A DNA stretch of 64,000 nucleotides from Hirsutella rhossiliensis. Its lineage: Eukaryota > Ascomycota > Sordariomycetes > Hypocreales > Ophiocordycipitaceae. Positions 12,570-25,590 of the stretch are shown here, piece after piece. Each line of letters starts with the position of its first letter. The first letter of the stretch is position 1. The notes beneath the pieces were generated by a model, which made no database searches, was not told where the DNA came from, and saw only the letters and a program-made list of their open reading frames with translations. The stretch covers positions 1,426,001 to 1,490,000 of the forward strand of contig NW_025408676.1 of NCBI RefSeq assembly GCF_020360975.1, given 5' to 3'. The translations under genes and the position numbers were made by a program.

Positions 12570-15500
12570 GCCTCCCTTAAAGAGTACTAAGTAAATAGTG
12601 CTCTTTACTAGTTATTTCTTTTATAGTAGAATTATCCTTATTAAGAATAAGGTATATAATAGGAATATAAGGGAAAATTTTTAAAACCCTTTCTAAGAAA
12701 AACCTTAGTAGGAAAAATCCTAGTTATAGTTATAATTATTTCTCCTCTTTTTAGGTAAACCTTTATAAGGAAAAAGCCTTATAGAGTTATTATTATAGGA
12801 AACCTTTTAATAAGGAAAAACCCTATTTTTATAAGTTATTTTTTATTAATAGGAAACCTTTTTAAAGGAAAAACCTATTAGTTATATATAGAGGAAAAGC
12901 TAAGAAAGTAAAAGACAGCTAAAAACCCTCTATTAAGGGGATATAAGCTTTTCTTTTTAAGGCTCTTTTAATTCCCTAAGGGAAAGAAGCTCTTAGAACT
13001 TAAAGAATTTTTCTCTTCTTAGTTCCTTAGTAAATATATTAGTAATATTATCTTCGGATTTAATATAGAAAATCCGAATCTTCTTTTCCTTAATATTTTC
13101 TTAGGTATAGAAGTAAGTAATGTCTATATACTTTATCTTTTTATAAAATTCCGGATTTTTAGCTAATTTAATAGCTGCCTCGTTATCCGTTAAGATAGGA
13201 GGTATAGTATTAGGAATTCTAATAGACAAGCTATTATTTATTATATAAAATAGCCGATTTAGATATAAAGCTTTTTTATTAGCCTCCTTAAGGGCAATAA
13301 ATTTAGCTTCGTAGGTTAATAGGGCTATAGATTTTTGCTTCTAATAGGCCTAACTTATAATATTTTTATAAATATAGAAATAGTATCTAGAAACGGATTT
13401 TCTATCTATAAGGTTAGACGCTTAGCTAGCGTTAGAATAACCTTTTATAAAATCATAAGTATAAGGGATATTATAATAATAAATTATCCCTAGGTTAGGA
13501 TATTTATTTAAATATTTCTAGATAGTATTTAACGCTTTAAAATACGTATTATCTAGTTTAGAAGTAAATCTAGCATAGGAAATAACAGTATATAAAATAT
13601 CTAGCCTGCTTATTATAGCTAGATATAATAGAGCCCTTATTTCCCTTTAGTAAATAAGGATTTCTTTTTACGAAGGCGTTATAGTAGCCTTTTTAAGCTT
13701 TACTCCTACTATAGTAGGCGTATTAAAAGTCCCTAAGTCTTCTTTATTATATTCTCGTATTTTATTACGAGTATATTTTTCCTAGGATATAAATATCTCC
13801 TTTCTACTTTAGTTTATAATTATATATATTCCTAAGAAGTCTTTTAGTTCGCCTAGAGGCTAAACCTTTATATAATCTACTACTTTTTTAAGCAGACTAT
13901 TTATTATACCTCTATTAGGCCCTATTATTAAGAGGTTATCTACGTAGATTGCTATCGCAATTTTATATTGCGTATTTATAAATACCCCTTTATTTATAAG
14001 AAGGGCCGAAAATCCTATCTTAGCTAATATAGAGCTAAGATAGTTATACTAAAGCTTTAGGCTTTATTTAAGGCTGTATAATACTTTCTTTAATTTTGCT
14101 ACTAGCCTTTTCTTTTTATATAGCTCTATAAACTATAAATAGCTAATATTATACTTATACTAGTTTTTACTAAACTAGTCTTTAAGTATTAGCTCTTTAT
14201 AGCCTATAGGGATTTTTATATAAATATCTATATCTATTTCGGTATATATAAAGGCATTTTTTATATCGTATTATAGTAGAGTATAATTATTAAAAATAGC
14301 TATTATAAGTAGCATTCTAATAGATTCGGGTTTTACTATCGTAGAAAAGGTTTCTAAATAATCTAGGCTATAGACCTAATTAAATCCTTATACTACGTAG
14401 CGGGCTTTATATTTAATAATATTATTATTATTATCCCGCTTTATTTTATAGACCTAACGGCCGCCTAGGGCCTCCCTATCGCTAGGAAGAGGCTTTAATT
14501 CCTAGGTATTTTAGTTTAAGAGCTCTTCTATTTCTAGAAACATAGCTCTTTTCTATAGCTTCTAAGCTATTTATAGCCTATTTAAATGTTTTAGGCTCTA
14601 TAAGATCCTTATTTTCTAGTAAAGATAGAATAATCTCTTTACTTTTACTATTTAATATAGTGTTTATTTCGGGGTATACGATATAGTCTTTATAAAATCC
14701 GTTTAGCTTCTTAGGTATATTAATATAGATTTTTAGATCCTTATTTAATCCCTTTTCTAAAAGAGGATTATTTCCCTTTTTTATAAAAGGGTTATCTTCC
14801 TTTTCTATAAGAGGGTTATCTTCCCTCTCTATAGGAGGGTTATCTTCCTTCTCTATAAGAGGGTTATCTTCCTTCTCTATAGGAGGGTTATTTTTCTCTT
14901 CTTCTAAAGAAGAGTTATTACCTTCTTTATATATAGGTTCCCTTTATAAATAATTATCCGGGACCTTATTTATAAAAGGTAAGGTATTAAAGTCGAAGTC
15001 CTTAAGGTCTTCTTCCTTTTAATTTTCTATAAATTTATTTTCTAGGATAGTAATATCTCTAGAAATTATTACCTTTCTTTTTAAAAAGTTATATATTTTA
15101 TAAGCATTTTTAGTATAGCCTATAATAATACCCTTATAAGCTCTTATCTCTAGCTTATCTAAGGGGTCTTTATTTTTATAATAAATAGTACTTCCGAAGG
15201 TCTTAATTTTCTCTAAGTCTTTTAAGGCTAGAGATTTATTTTCCTTCTTCTCTATAGGAGTTTAGAAGCCTATTCGTAAGTAAGGGGTCCTATTATATAA
15301 ATAGGCTGCTATTAAAATAGCTTCTCCCTATAGATATTTAGGTAGTTTTACCGTAAATAAAATAGCTCGGACTTTATTTAAAATAGTCCTATTAATCCTC
15401 TCTATTACTCCGTTTAATTCGGGAGTCCTAGGAGGGCTAGTATAATATTTTATTCCCTTTCTTAAGTAGTAGGGTTTTATTTTATATAGGAATTCTTTTA

Positions 15501-17493
15501 CGTTATCCGAAAATACTTCTTTTATAGTAATATTATCCCGGTTATTTTTAACTAAGGCTTTATATTCTAAGAATTTATCTAGGGCTTCTACCTTAGATTT
15601 TATTAAAGATATTTCTAAATATCTTATCCCTATATCTAAAAGGATATAAAGGAGGTATATTTATTATAAGTAGGGTCTTTATAGGTCCCTAAATATTAAT
15701 AGTAACTCTATTAAGGTAATTATATACCTTATTAGATAGGATTTATTCCTCTTATTAGTTGCCTTTACTTTAATATAAGCCTTATATTCTTTAATTTTTA
15801 TAATATCCTTCTTAGGGATAGTTATATCTTTATTATATCTTTTAAAGGTTTCTAGTAAGGCTTTAAGACTTATATATCCTAGCCTTAAATGCTATAAATA
15901 AAAGTTAAGGTCCTTTATATTATTCCTTATATTATTAATATTATATAGGAATATCTTCTTCTTTAAGAAAGGAATTTCTAAAGAGAAGATATAAAGGTTA
16001 TCTTACTATTTTCCTTTAAATATAATATTAGCCTAGTTATTTAGTAGGAAAATTTCCTTGCTATTAATAAAGGTATAAGTATTTTTAAAATACGATTAGC
16101 TTATAATATTTACCCCTAATTTAGGTATAAAAAGGTAGTTTCTTAAGATAAATAGCCTTTTATTTTTCGGAAATCTAAAAAAAAGATCTCCGTAGCCTTT
16201 AATAATTATATAGGATGCCTTTCCCTAATTAACCTTAGTAGAGATAGTTCGAAAATTAATAAGGAATTTCTTTTCCGATACTATATACTTAGTAGCACCG
16301 GTATTATATATAAAATTATAGAAATTTCTATTCTCTAAGGTTTTATAAGGGATTTCCTTCTCTTTTACTATATATATAAGGTCTTTAATTCGAGAGGAAT
16401 TTAAAGGTCCTATTTACCTATTATTAAATACGGCTTTTTTAAGGATATTCGAAGAGATATATACCTCTGCTTTTTCTTCGGAGCTTTTATAGCCTCTAGG
16501 GGTAGGAGGAGGAATAGAAAAATCGATTTCCGGTTCTTCGTCCGTTTAATTATCGATTTCTATTTTTTCTACTTTTAATATATATAGAGAAGAGGGTTTT
16601 TTCGTCTTCTTATCGACGTAAGAGTCTAATTCGATAGGATTTCCTTCTATAGAAGGTTTTCTAGGCCTCTTAGAAGGTATTCCTTTCTTTTAATTTTTTA
16701 AATTTTTAGAAAAGCCTTTAAGGGCCTTTTCCGGGTAAAGATAGTAGTAATCTTTAACTAGATGCCTTTTCTTCTTATAATAAGTATATTATAATATAAT
16801 TTTTATCTTTTTCTAGGGCTTCTTAGTAAAGAAAGCCTGCTCGGGAGGATTTTCTAGAGACTTAGTCCTCTTAAATTCGTCTATAAGACTACTAGAGAGA
16901 GACTCTAGATTAAAAGCTTCTAAGTTATTTCGAAGAGCTTACGTTATATTAGTTATATAGCTAGAAAACGAGCCCGAAAGGCTGTTTAAAATCAAGCTAT
17001 AATAACTACTTCCGGAATTATAATATTCCGTGCTTTTAGCTCTTCGAATACCTCTTTTACCTTATTTAGGTAGCCTTCTAGGATTCGAAATCCCTTACTA
17101 AAGTATTAAAAAGCTCCTTTATAAGTAAGTAATTCGAGGTAAAGGAAATAGGGTTATATAGGTTTTTTAACCTATCCTACGCCTCTTTAGCATTTATTAT
17201 ATGCTTTATTTAGGTTAAAGGACTATCTTTAATACGAAGAAAAATCAAAGTAAGTGCTTCTTCTATTTTCGAGTAATTTTCTTACTATATAGTAGTAGAA
17301 AGCTTCTCTCTATCTAAAAGAGCCTATATTCGAATAGCCTAGAAGGTATAGTTAGAACTACCCTTAAGTTTAGTAAATTCGAACTTATCCCTAGAGCCTA
17401 TTTTAGATAATTCGAGGTCGTATAGTTAGTATTAGAATTTCGAAGATTTTTTAAAGTTATTACCTAACTTATAGAGAAGCCGGGCTTATAACC

Positions 17494-18190
17494 TGTTAGA
17501 AGGTATAAGCAATAAGCGTAGAATCGGGTAATCGATAACGTAAGCGGAAAGATCGGTCGAAGGAGTATAGGGTAGGATTTCGTCCGGAATTTATAACGAG
17601 CATATAAGGGGCTAAATAATATATTAAAAGAATAGCGTTGTAAAAGATACTTATAAACTTACTTATTCTATCTACTACTCCTAGGGAAATTATTCGTCTT
17701 TTATAGACTATTGCTCGCCTACTAGTAGACTAATTAGTTAGCTTTCTAGCATATTCTATAGTACTTAAAAAGCTCTATCTATAGTATATCTTCCTAACTT
17801 AGTAGGTGGTCTAATTATAGCGTAATGGTTAACGTAAGACTATAGGTTCTAGCATAAGTAGTGGATTTAACTAGAATATTCTATGCCCTACCTATTCTCG
17901 TATCGCGGATATCTTCGGAACCGCTAGGCTAAAATAGGCAATAGGGTATCCGTTATGCTCGTAATTAACTTATGCATTTTATGTATATTTTTGTTTGTAA
18001 GGATAGGCTTATCCTAACCCGCTTTTCCTAGAGGAAGGTATAGATGTCTAGTAAAGGTCTTTGTTTTTTAAGGGTTATTCCCTTAGACTATATTATAGAG
18101 CCTCTTTTTACTAGCTTATTCTATAAAGCCTCCCTATGCCTATTATTTCTTTATAATAGTAAAATAGGAATATAAGGGTATATTCTTATA
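17494..18190 (-). repeat. Copia LTR, right copy (5' LTR of the element)
   Basis: 697 bp, from TGTTAGAAGG to TTCTTATA, directly followed by the TATAT duplication at 18,191. It keeps a few CG sites (for example near 17,556) that read TA in the left copy. Confidence 0.9.
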
Positions 18191-19400
18191 TATATTAACT
18201 ATAAAGTTATATTAATATATATTATTTAGTAATATAATTATATCTATAATAGTTATAGTACCTCTATAATTAAACTAACTTATTATAAGGTTTATATTAA
18301 AAGATTTATACTTTAAGGACTAAGCTTAAGTTATAGAGCTTATTAGCCTCTTTTAAGCTACTAACCTTAATAAGTATAGTTATTATTATTAATATCTTAA
18401 ATTAAGGGTATAGCGCTTAGGCCTAAAGGACGTTAACTTTATTCGCCTTTATAATCTTATAAAGTAATTACTCTTTATTTACTATTACTACCCTTAAAGA
18501 GATATTCTTAGTAACTACTATATACGCGCGGTAAGTAATTATAGCCTTTAGTTTAAATATAGCTTTAACTTAGCCTTAGTCCCTTTAGTAAGCTCTTACC
18601 GCGGTATTAAATATAACCACGATATCTCCGCTTTAAAGGCGCCTTACCGCTATAGCGCTTATAGCTTTTAGGGCTTTATTTACCGCCTTTACTATATTCT
18701 TTAGTTTATAGCTTAAGATTTTAAGCGGTACCTTAATAAAGACTATAATAATCTTACGTTTATAGCGCGGTAGGACCTATTTTACTATAGCTTTATATTA
18801 GGTTAGTCCCTTAGTCTTAGCTATAACCGCGGCCTAGGTTTACTTAGGGCCCTTTAAGCTTAAAGTAATACTTAGGTAGAGTTCTTTCTTAACTACCTCC
18901 TTAATTATATCTTAAATTATTATCTTAAAGCTCTTATCTATATAAAGTACTATTAATAATACGCTATTAGTATAGCTCTTTACCTTAAAGAGCTATTTAA
19001 CTACTACTTATACCTTATTAAACTATATACTTAAGATAAAGCCTATAAGTTTATTATATACTACTTTTTCTATAAGGTCGCTCGGCGCTTAAGCTAATAT
19101 TATATCGCTACTTTAGGTTTATTAACTCGCCTTATCGGGGTATATAAATTTAGGTAGCGTCTCTTCGCGCTATACGCTCTAATCGAGCCCGGTATATCGA
19201 GGGCCGCTACTATATCTACCTACCCCTTAGCCTTAGCGTAGTATTATTACTAAGGGTAATTAATACTAATAAATTAATTCCTAGTATTAGTTAGTATTTT
19301 AGTCGCGATATATACCTACTATAAGTATATATTAGTTTTATAAGAATTTTTTTTAGTAGTTTATATAAATTAAATAAGTTATAGAAATAAAAAAATAGCT

Positions 19401-20038
19401 TAAGTATATACTTAAGCTAGCTACTACTACTATAGCTAATTAAAATATAGGATTTAAAGCTCTTTATAATAGCTAGCAGCTAGAGTAGCTAGAAACACTA
19501 AATTTAATTATCGTGATATTAAAATACGGCTTTAATTGCGTTTAGAACATGCCTGCCTTAGTGCTGCGAAGGGTGCCGGAAGTAGGGGGTGCCGGAAGCT
19601 AGGTGTGCTGACTTAAGGTACCTACCTAAGGTAGATCTATTATTCCCAGAGGAGCCTACCCGTATCGTACCTTGACTAAAAAGTACCAGGTACCTACCTA
19701 GACAGACACCTACCTGACCTCTTGGCTCTAGGAAGCAACCTTCGAAAACGACACCTCCGCCTCGCCTGACTCCAAGCTCGGCAAGCATCGCAAAGCCTCC
19801 CTTTAACGCGCCTTTCCACGGGTTCTCAGGAGTTGAGATCTCCTGCTTTTTTCTGACTGGCCATCGAGGAGCTCCAGCAAGGCCACCGTTCAGACGCGCC
19901 TCCAAATCAGCGTTGTTGAGACTTTGCCGCTTCGCATGACAAGGAATCAGGTTGCTCAAGCCCAGGCGCGTGTGCTGAATTAAGATTAGGCCTGGTCGCT
20001 AACCGTGCGTGCAGCTCTTCTCCGCCCAGCGACAGACC
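19401..20038. other. Transition from RIP block to gene island; GEA upstream region
   Basis: AT-rich sequence without clear repeat pairing to about 19,500, then ordinary composition. Bases 19,615-19,725 carry several ACCTACCT/TACCTAGG-type motifs. The rest is presumed 5' flank and leader of the exchange-factor gene. A 133-codon minus-strand open frame covers 19,558-19,959, but it has no recognisable domain and a composition expected by chance in GC-rich DNA. Confidence 0.55.
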
Positions 20039-23000
20039 ATGAGCCGCGATGCTCAATTCTCGACCGCTGTTCGGGTCTCCTTGCCCTCCACGACCGCGAA
20101 TCATGAAAACCAGACCAACGACGCTCCGAGGATGCGATATCGGAACAGCCCTGTCTCCGTTGCCGTGGATCCTATCTCACTAGTCATATCCGAGTGCATA
20201 TCCATCACCTCTGCGATTCAGAAGCTTGCGCGGTCGCCACACTCTTCGGTCTCTGCTATCCTCGGCGGGAGCCCCAACCCCCTGCAGCTTGCTTCACCCA
20301 GCGCTGCTCCCAGGAGCCGAGCAAAAAGCCCCCTTGCCGCGATGGGCGCCGACGACAGCGGCTCTGATGCTATTGCCGCCAGCAATCGCTGGGGTCTGCG
20401 CGGCCAGAAGGGGAGGAGCATGCAGGACAACCCCATGGTGGCAGGTTTTGGAAAACTGCGTTACGAGGTTGCTGCCGTCAAGGGTGCGTATACGCCAACT
20501 GGACATATTTTATCGTGCCATGCACTCATCGCTCAACTGGGAAACAGACATCCGGTCTTTCGACGCCCCTTCGCTCTTGGCCCCCTTCTTGTTGGTCATA
20601 CAGGCTAAGGGAACGGCGGCGCCCATCACCATCCTTGCGCTCGGGGCGTTGAGAAAATTCCTTGCTTATGGCTTTGTCTGCTCCGAATCGCCCCGGTTTG
20701 CGCTCTCCATGCAGTCGCTTTCAGCTGCCGTGACGCATTGTCAGTTCGACGTCAGTGACTCGGCTCAGGGTGAGGTTGTACTACTCATGATCCTCAACCT
20801 GATGGAGGACATGATGTCCGGGCCTGGGGGCGACATCCTGAGTGACGAGAGCGTTTGCGACATGATGGGTCGCGGACTGGCCATCTGCTCTCAGCCACGC
20901 TTTTCTCCCGTCCTACGCAGAACTGCCGAAGCTTCAATGGTGAGGATGTGTCAGATTATCTTTGAGGATGTCAAGCACCTAGAAGCCGAAGCTTGGAATG
21001 ATCTTTTCGATCTGGACCAGCAGGCGCAGAGCGAAATAGGCCGTATCAAGATGGAAGCACCGGTTCCCACTAGCACCGACGAGGTGCCGGCCAACACCAA
21101 CATTGCGGCATCAGATGCCCCCACCCCGTCTTCCCCGGGTCCTGTTGATGGCCGAAGTCGCAGCGGTTCTCTGTCTGACACCGGCCGCGACACCAGGAGC
21201 GAGAATGATGGCGACACAGAATCCCTGGACCTCAAACCCTATTCTCTACCATCCGTTCGAGAACTCTTTCGAGTTCTTGTCAATTTCTTGGACCCCAACG
21301 ACCGTCAACACACGGATACCATGAGAGTCATGGCCATGCGCATTCTTCACGTAGCACTCGAGGTTTCGGGGCCATTCATAGCCCGCCATCCCGCTCTGGC
21401 GACTATTGCTGAGGACCGCCTTTGCTGCTACCTCTTCCAGCTTGTCAGATCCGACAACATGGCTGTCCTTCAAGAGTCGTTAATCGTCGCTGGGACTTTG
21501 CTGGCAACCTGTCGGGGGATTCTCAAGCTCCAACAGGAGCTTTTCTTGTCGTACCTGGTCGCATGTCTACACCCCACCGTGCATATTCCCCGCGAACCAG
21601 GCATTGATCCGGCTTTATATTCCGGTATTCCAGAGACCCCAAAATTGGTGAAGCCACCGCCGTCGCAGCAGAGCAGCGGACGTTCAACGCCGGTGTCTGT
21701 CAAGGACAGACAAAAACTCGGGCTGGAGGGCGGCACCCGCAAACCCGAGGCCCGGCAGGCCATGGTCGAAAGCATCGGGGTGTTGTCGCGGATGCCGACA
21801 TTTGTCACCGAGCTTTTCGTCAATTACGACTGCGATGAAGACCGCGCCGATCTCTGTGAGGATTTGATTGGACTCTTGTCCCGCAACGCGCTTCCAGATT
21901 CTGCAACGTGGAGCACCACAAGTGTGCCCCCGCTATGCTTGGATGCGCTGCTGCGATATATCCAGTTCTTGGCGGAGAGGCTGCACGAGGTACCCGCTCA
22001 CGAGGGATTCCCCGACCCTGCTCAGCTCCGGGAGCGACGACGGAGAAAGAAGATCATCGTCAAGGGAACCGGCCATTTCAATGAGAAGCCCAAGATTGGG
22101 CTGGGGTTCTTGGAGTCGCATGGCATCATTGCCGACGCTAAAGACCCTGTTGAGGTGGCCAAGTTTCTCAAGGGGACGTCGCATGTGTCCAAGTCTGTGC
22201 TTGGCGATTTCCTGTCCAAGAAAGGCAACGACGCCATTTTGGAGGCGTTCATGGACCAGTTTTATTTTTCCGGCAAGCGTATAGACGAAGCCTTGAGAGT
22301 GCTCCTCGAGACATTTCGACTGCCTGGGGAGGCGCCGCTCATCGCATCGATCGTCGAGTCGTTTGCCGAGAAGTACTGCTCAGGCAAAACGCCCGAAGAA
22401 GTTGCCAACAAAGACGCTGTCTTTATTCTGACCTACGCCATCATCATCCTGAACACTGACCAGCACAACCCCAATCTCAAATCCTCGAAACGCATGACTT
22501 TTGACGACTTCTCGAGAAATCTGCGAGGCCAAAATGACGGCCAGAACTTTTCCCCGAAATATCTTCAGGACATTTTCGATTCGATCAAGTCCAACGAGAT
22601 TATCCTGCCGGATGAACACGACAACAAGCATGCATTCGACTATACCTGGAGAGAAATGTTACTGAAGTCCGAGCCTGCCGGCGGCCTGGTGACCTGCAAC
22701 ACCAACATTTATGATGCTGACATGTTCGCCGTTACATGGAAACCCATCGTCTCCACTCTTTCCTATGTTTTCATGTCCGCGACCGACGATGCCGTTTTCG
22801 CCAGAATAGTGACGGGATTTGACGAATGTGCTCGGGTGGCCGTTAAGTACGAGAACACAGAGGCGCTTGATCAAATTGTGTACTGCCTGAGCCATATGAG
22901 TACTCTGGCTACTGAAACCCCCTTCAACACCGCGCTTAATACCGAAGTACAGGCCGGCAGCGGCAGTGTCATGGTCAGCGAGCTGGCCGTGAAGCTGGGC

Positions 23001-25237
23001 CGAGACTTTCGGGCTCAGCTCGCAACGCTTGTGCTGTTCCGGGTTGTCACCGGCAGCGAGGCTCTTGTTCGACAGGGCTGGAAGAATGTATGTTCATTGC
23101 GCGCTTGTTCTTGCTGTCAAGACATTCCGTACATGGCACAACTAACTGGCCAAGGTCATACAAATCTGGCGAAACCTGTTCATCAACTCCCTGGTCCCAT
23201 CCTTTTCTTCCGCTAGCCACTTCTCCCTACCAATCCCGTCCATTCCGCTTCAGACGCCTTCTCAAGTCATCGACAGGGTGAATCGGTCGATCGAGACGGG
23301 TTTCTTCAGTGCGTTTACGTCTTACATTTCCAGTTATGCGGCAGATGATCCCCCGGAGCCATCCGAGGAAGAACTGGAGAGTACGCTTTGCGCCCTCGAC
23401 TGTGTGAAGTCTTGCAACATGAACAATGTTTTCAATAACATCGCGTAAGCTGCCAGGATGACGCCGGACCACGCGAGCTGCACTAACCTTTTTCAGGAAT
23501 TTCACGGCCCCGTCAGCCTCAGTTTTGGTCCAGGCTCTATTAGACCAAATCCCCGAAAGCGACCACACAGCTGTCATCAGTGTCAAGCAGGATTCCTTGG
23601 CCGCTTCTCCCACCAACAGCCCAAGCACCGCAATGGCACTGCCCAAGTACGATCCGAGCACGGCCTACATTTTGGAGTTCAGCACGATCATGGCTACTCG
23701 GGATGCTGCGTCCGTCGAGGTCATGGGGAAGCGAGTGTACGATGTGCTGCAGGCTCTCCTGCGCGATTTTTCGCACTGTCATCCCATCATAATATCACGA
23801 GCGGCATTCTATGCCATGATGATTCTCAAGCATGGCTATGTAAGTGATATGATTGTCTGGCATGGAGTCATTGTACTATCCTTCGGCTGGGCTGAGACAA
23901 AAGGCAGGACAATGATTTCGTCAACGTTCCGTTCTTGCTCCATGCGATTTCGAGTCTCCCGCAAGAACTACTGGTCAAGTCCTGGGAAATAATCCTCAAG
24001 GGGCTCGCCGACTGCACCGACACTCCTGGGTCTCTGAGAAGCGAGATGATGACTTCCCCAGACTTTTGGGCAATCATGCGAGTTTTGGCTGGAAACCCAG
24101 CGTCGGCAGCATCGGTATTCGAGATTCTTGAGCAGGGCATCACAGGAAGCCCGCCTGCAGTCATGGCAGACAACTACGAAACGGTCATCGCCCTGCTGGA
24201 CTGCTTTGCAAGCGCCGCCAATCCTCGTGCGCCATCCGGGCAACGCGTGGATGGCGAACAGCGCAAAGGCGACCGGCCAACTAAAGCCCTTCAGGGGTGA
24301 GTGATATTTTCCAGATGTCAGAAATCTGCTGTGCTATCCCGAGGTTTACTGACTCTGGCTTTCTCCCATAGTGGCGAGCAGGCCATAGCTCGGGCTTGCA
24401 AGGCTGTTGAAGCCTTGCATGGCATGACCAACCGCGTGCCTCAGCTCATGCAACAGTCCCATTTGGAAAGCGCTGAAGGTATGCCTCAAGATGCCGGTCG
24501 TGTTACGTTGACTAATTCGCCGTCAGCGTGGTCGGCGTACTGGCTTCCAATTTTCCAAGCCCTGACAACACAGTGCATGAATCCTGTCCGCGAGGTGCGC
24601 CAGCTAGCCTTCTCGGCTATGCAGCGGTCGCTTCTCTCGCCAGAGCTCACATGCACTGACGCAAAAGAATGGACGGCGATTTTTGGCAAGGTATTGTTCC
24701 CGTTGATTCTTCGGCTTTTGAAACCGGAAGTGTTCTCGTTGGATCGGGAGGGGATGAGCGAGATGCGAGTTCAATCCGCCTCGCTTTTGTGCAAGGTTTT
24801 CCTTCAGTACTTGGTACTTTTGACTGAATGGGAGGGCATGCTTGATCTCTGGATCAAGATCATTGAAATCATGGACCGTCTGATGAACAGTGGCCAGGGA
24901 GACAGTCTGGTAAGTGGCTACCCATCTGAAGTGTGGTCCAGTTGCACGGCGTTGACGCGAGAAACAGGAGGAGGCCGTGCGTGAGAATCTGAAAAATGTG
25001 GTTCTGTTCATGGCAAGCACCGGATTTTTGTCACCTCCAGCAGGCGACGCAAGCAAAAGCAGGGTGTGGAACGAGACCTGGGCACGTCTCGATCGGTTTT
25101 TGCCGGATCTGCGAAGCGATTTAGCCGCGGAGGAGCCTGAAATAGCCCGTGATGTGGAAGGTTCAAGCAATCATGAGAGTAAAGATGAGGAGACCAGTGG
25201 AGCAGCTTTGAAAAGTACGGTTTCAACGGACCGTTAG
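20039..25237 (+). CDS. ARF guanine-nucleotide exchange factor, Gea/GBF1 type (Sec7 domain)
   Basis: Promotes GDP-GTP exchange on Arf1 at the cis-Golgi, supporting COPI vesicle formation. Eight exons: 20039-20483, 20548-23087, 23155-23444, 23497-23839, 23908-24296, 24372-24478, 24527-24909, 24968-25237 (4,767 nt, 1,588 aa). The N-terminal DCB region starts around VAVDPISLVISE, about 40 residues in, with a Ser/Pro/Ala-rich insertion near residues 83-117. A second conserved block (residues ~150-350) is followed by an acidic low-complexity linker. The Sec7 domain is at about 645-835, with glutamic finger FRLPGEA (Glu743) and ILNTDQHNPN. The C-terminal half is HDS-like helical sequence, with an acidic tail. 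Exon 1 is joined by GTGCGT...CAG and restores AVK-DIRSFDAP. The start could also be ATG 20,132, just before the conserved block. Family assignment is firm; the exact start is not. Confidence 0.9.
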
Positions 25238-25590
25238 CTTCCTCTTCTCCAGATTACTACTTCAATATCGCGTTGTACATTATCCTATGAAATATGACAT
25301 GAAAGAAGGAAACCCATTCCTGCTGGATGCTAGAGTTGAAATGAGGCGAGCGACCCGTATTAAACCACTTGTATAGGGCTGACAATGCTGAATATAGCTT
25401 ACTTTTACTGTAGGTTGTTTTATGATAGTCGTAGCTCCTGGACGAACTTCAAAGATTGGTTCTACTGCCCACATCCGAATCCGGCTTAGCGCCTCAGGCC
25501 CAAACCATTGACATCGCAGCATTGGCCAACCGCATCGTCAGCGTCTCGCGCATTACATCACGCCCTGCGATGTGTCTTTAACTCTTCGTC
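25238..25590. other. Intergenic: GEA 3' flank and FIG4 promoter
   Basis: 353 bp between two genes on the same strand. The first part is AT-rich, as expected for a 3' UTR. The last ~100 bp are richer in C and T and probably contain the FIG4 start region. No distinct motif was recognised. Confidence 0.5.

Larger units (their letters stand above)
11873..18190 (-). mobile_element. Ty1/copia LTR retrotransposon, complete structure, RIP-inactivated
   Basis: A 6,318-bp element with two 697-bp LTRs and a 5-bp target duplication TATAT at 11,868-11,872 and 18,191-18,195. Coding order is readable only on the minus strand. A gag with a knuckle remnant lies near 16,757-16,800, integrase in the middle, and reverse transcriptase near 13,900-14,500 with YVDNLLIIG as read at 13,926-13,961 (YVDD box with the second Asp codon changed). 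That the integrase-RT order is copia-like is inferred from family knowledge. RIP is incomplete, since CpA/TpG remain scattered, notably in the LTRs. All frames contain stops. Confidence 0.88.
9691..19400 (-). mobile_element. Tad-like LINE (family A), - copy split by a copia insertion
   Basis: The pieces 18,196-~19,400 (ORF1 and upstream) and 9,691-11,867 (ORF1 end, endonuclease, start of reverse transcriptase) are one reverse-strand LINE interrupted by the copia element between them. Bases on the two sides of the insertion rejoin to match the + copy around 3,555-3,600 without a gap. The copy is 3'-truncated at about 9,691 inside the reverse transcriptase and abuts the 5' leader of another copy. 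It is fully RIP-mutated. Confidence 0.75.
1..19450. other. RIP-mutated transposon block (left flank)
   Basis: The left third of the window has almost no CpA or TpG on either strand, while CpG and TpA are common and both stop codons TAA and TAG are dense. This is the signature of repeat-induced point mutation, which in ascomycetes changes C to T mainly in CpA. No open frame of 60 codons survives. Element remnants inside are listed separately. The block ends near 19,450-19,560, where ordinary dinucleotide use resumes. Confidence 0.93.

Noticed and set aside
1..19450. Reading the RIP-affected flanks as protein-coding with an altered genetic code
   Set aside because: Stops arise at former CAA/CAG/TGG-type positions with CpA loss on both strands, and matching element copies decay independently; RIP explains it.
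19558..19959. 133-codon minus-strand open frame at the island edge as a gene
   Set aside because: No domain, no promoter context, overlaps the likely GEA leader; kept only as a remark.
20226..20483. In-frame extension of the large Sec7 open frame to a TTG at 20,226 as the GEA N-terminus
   Set aside because: The other frame (from 20,039) carries the conserved DCB-like VAVDPISLVISE and GLRGQKGRSMQDNP, and joins the large frame through a good GTGCGT...CAG intron at 20,484-20,547.
22430..22460. Tyr-Ala rather than Tyr-Ser in the Sec7 domain as a brefeldin-A resistance change
   Set aside because: As I recall, GBF1-type Sec7 domains often have Tyr-Ala here, so it looks ordinary and no drug-response claim is justified.
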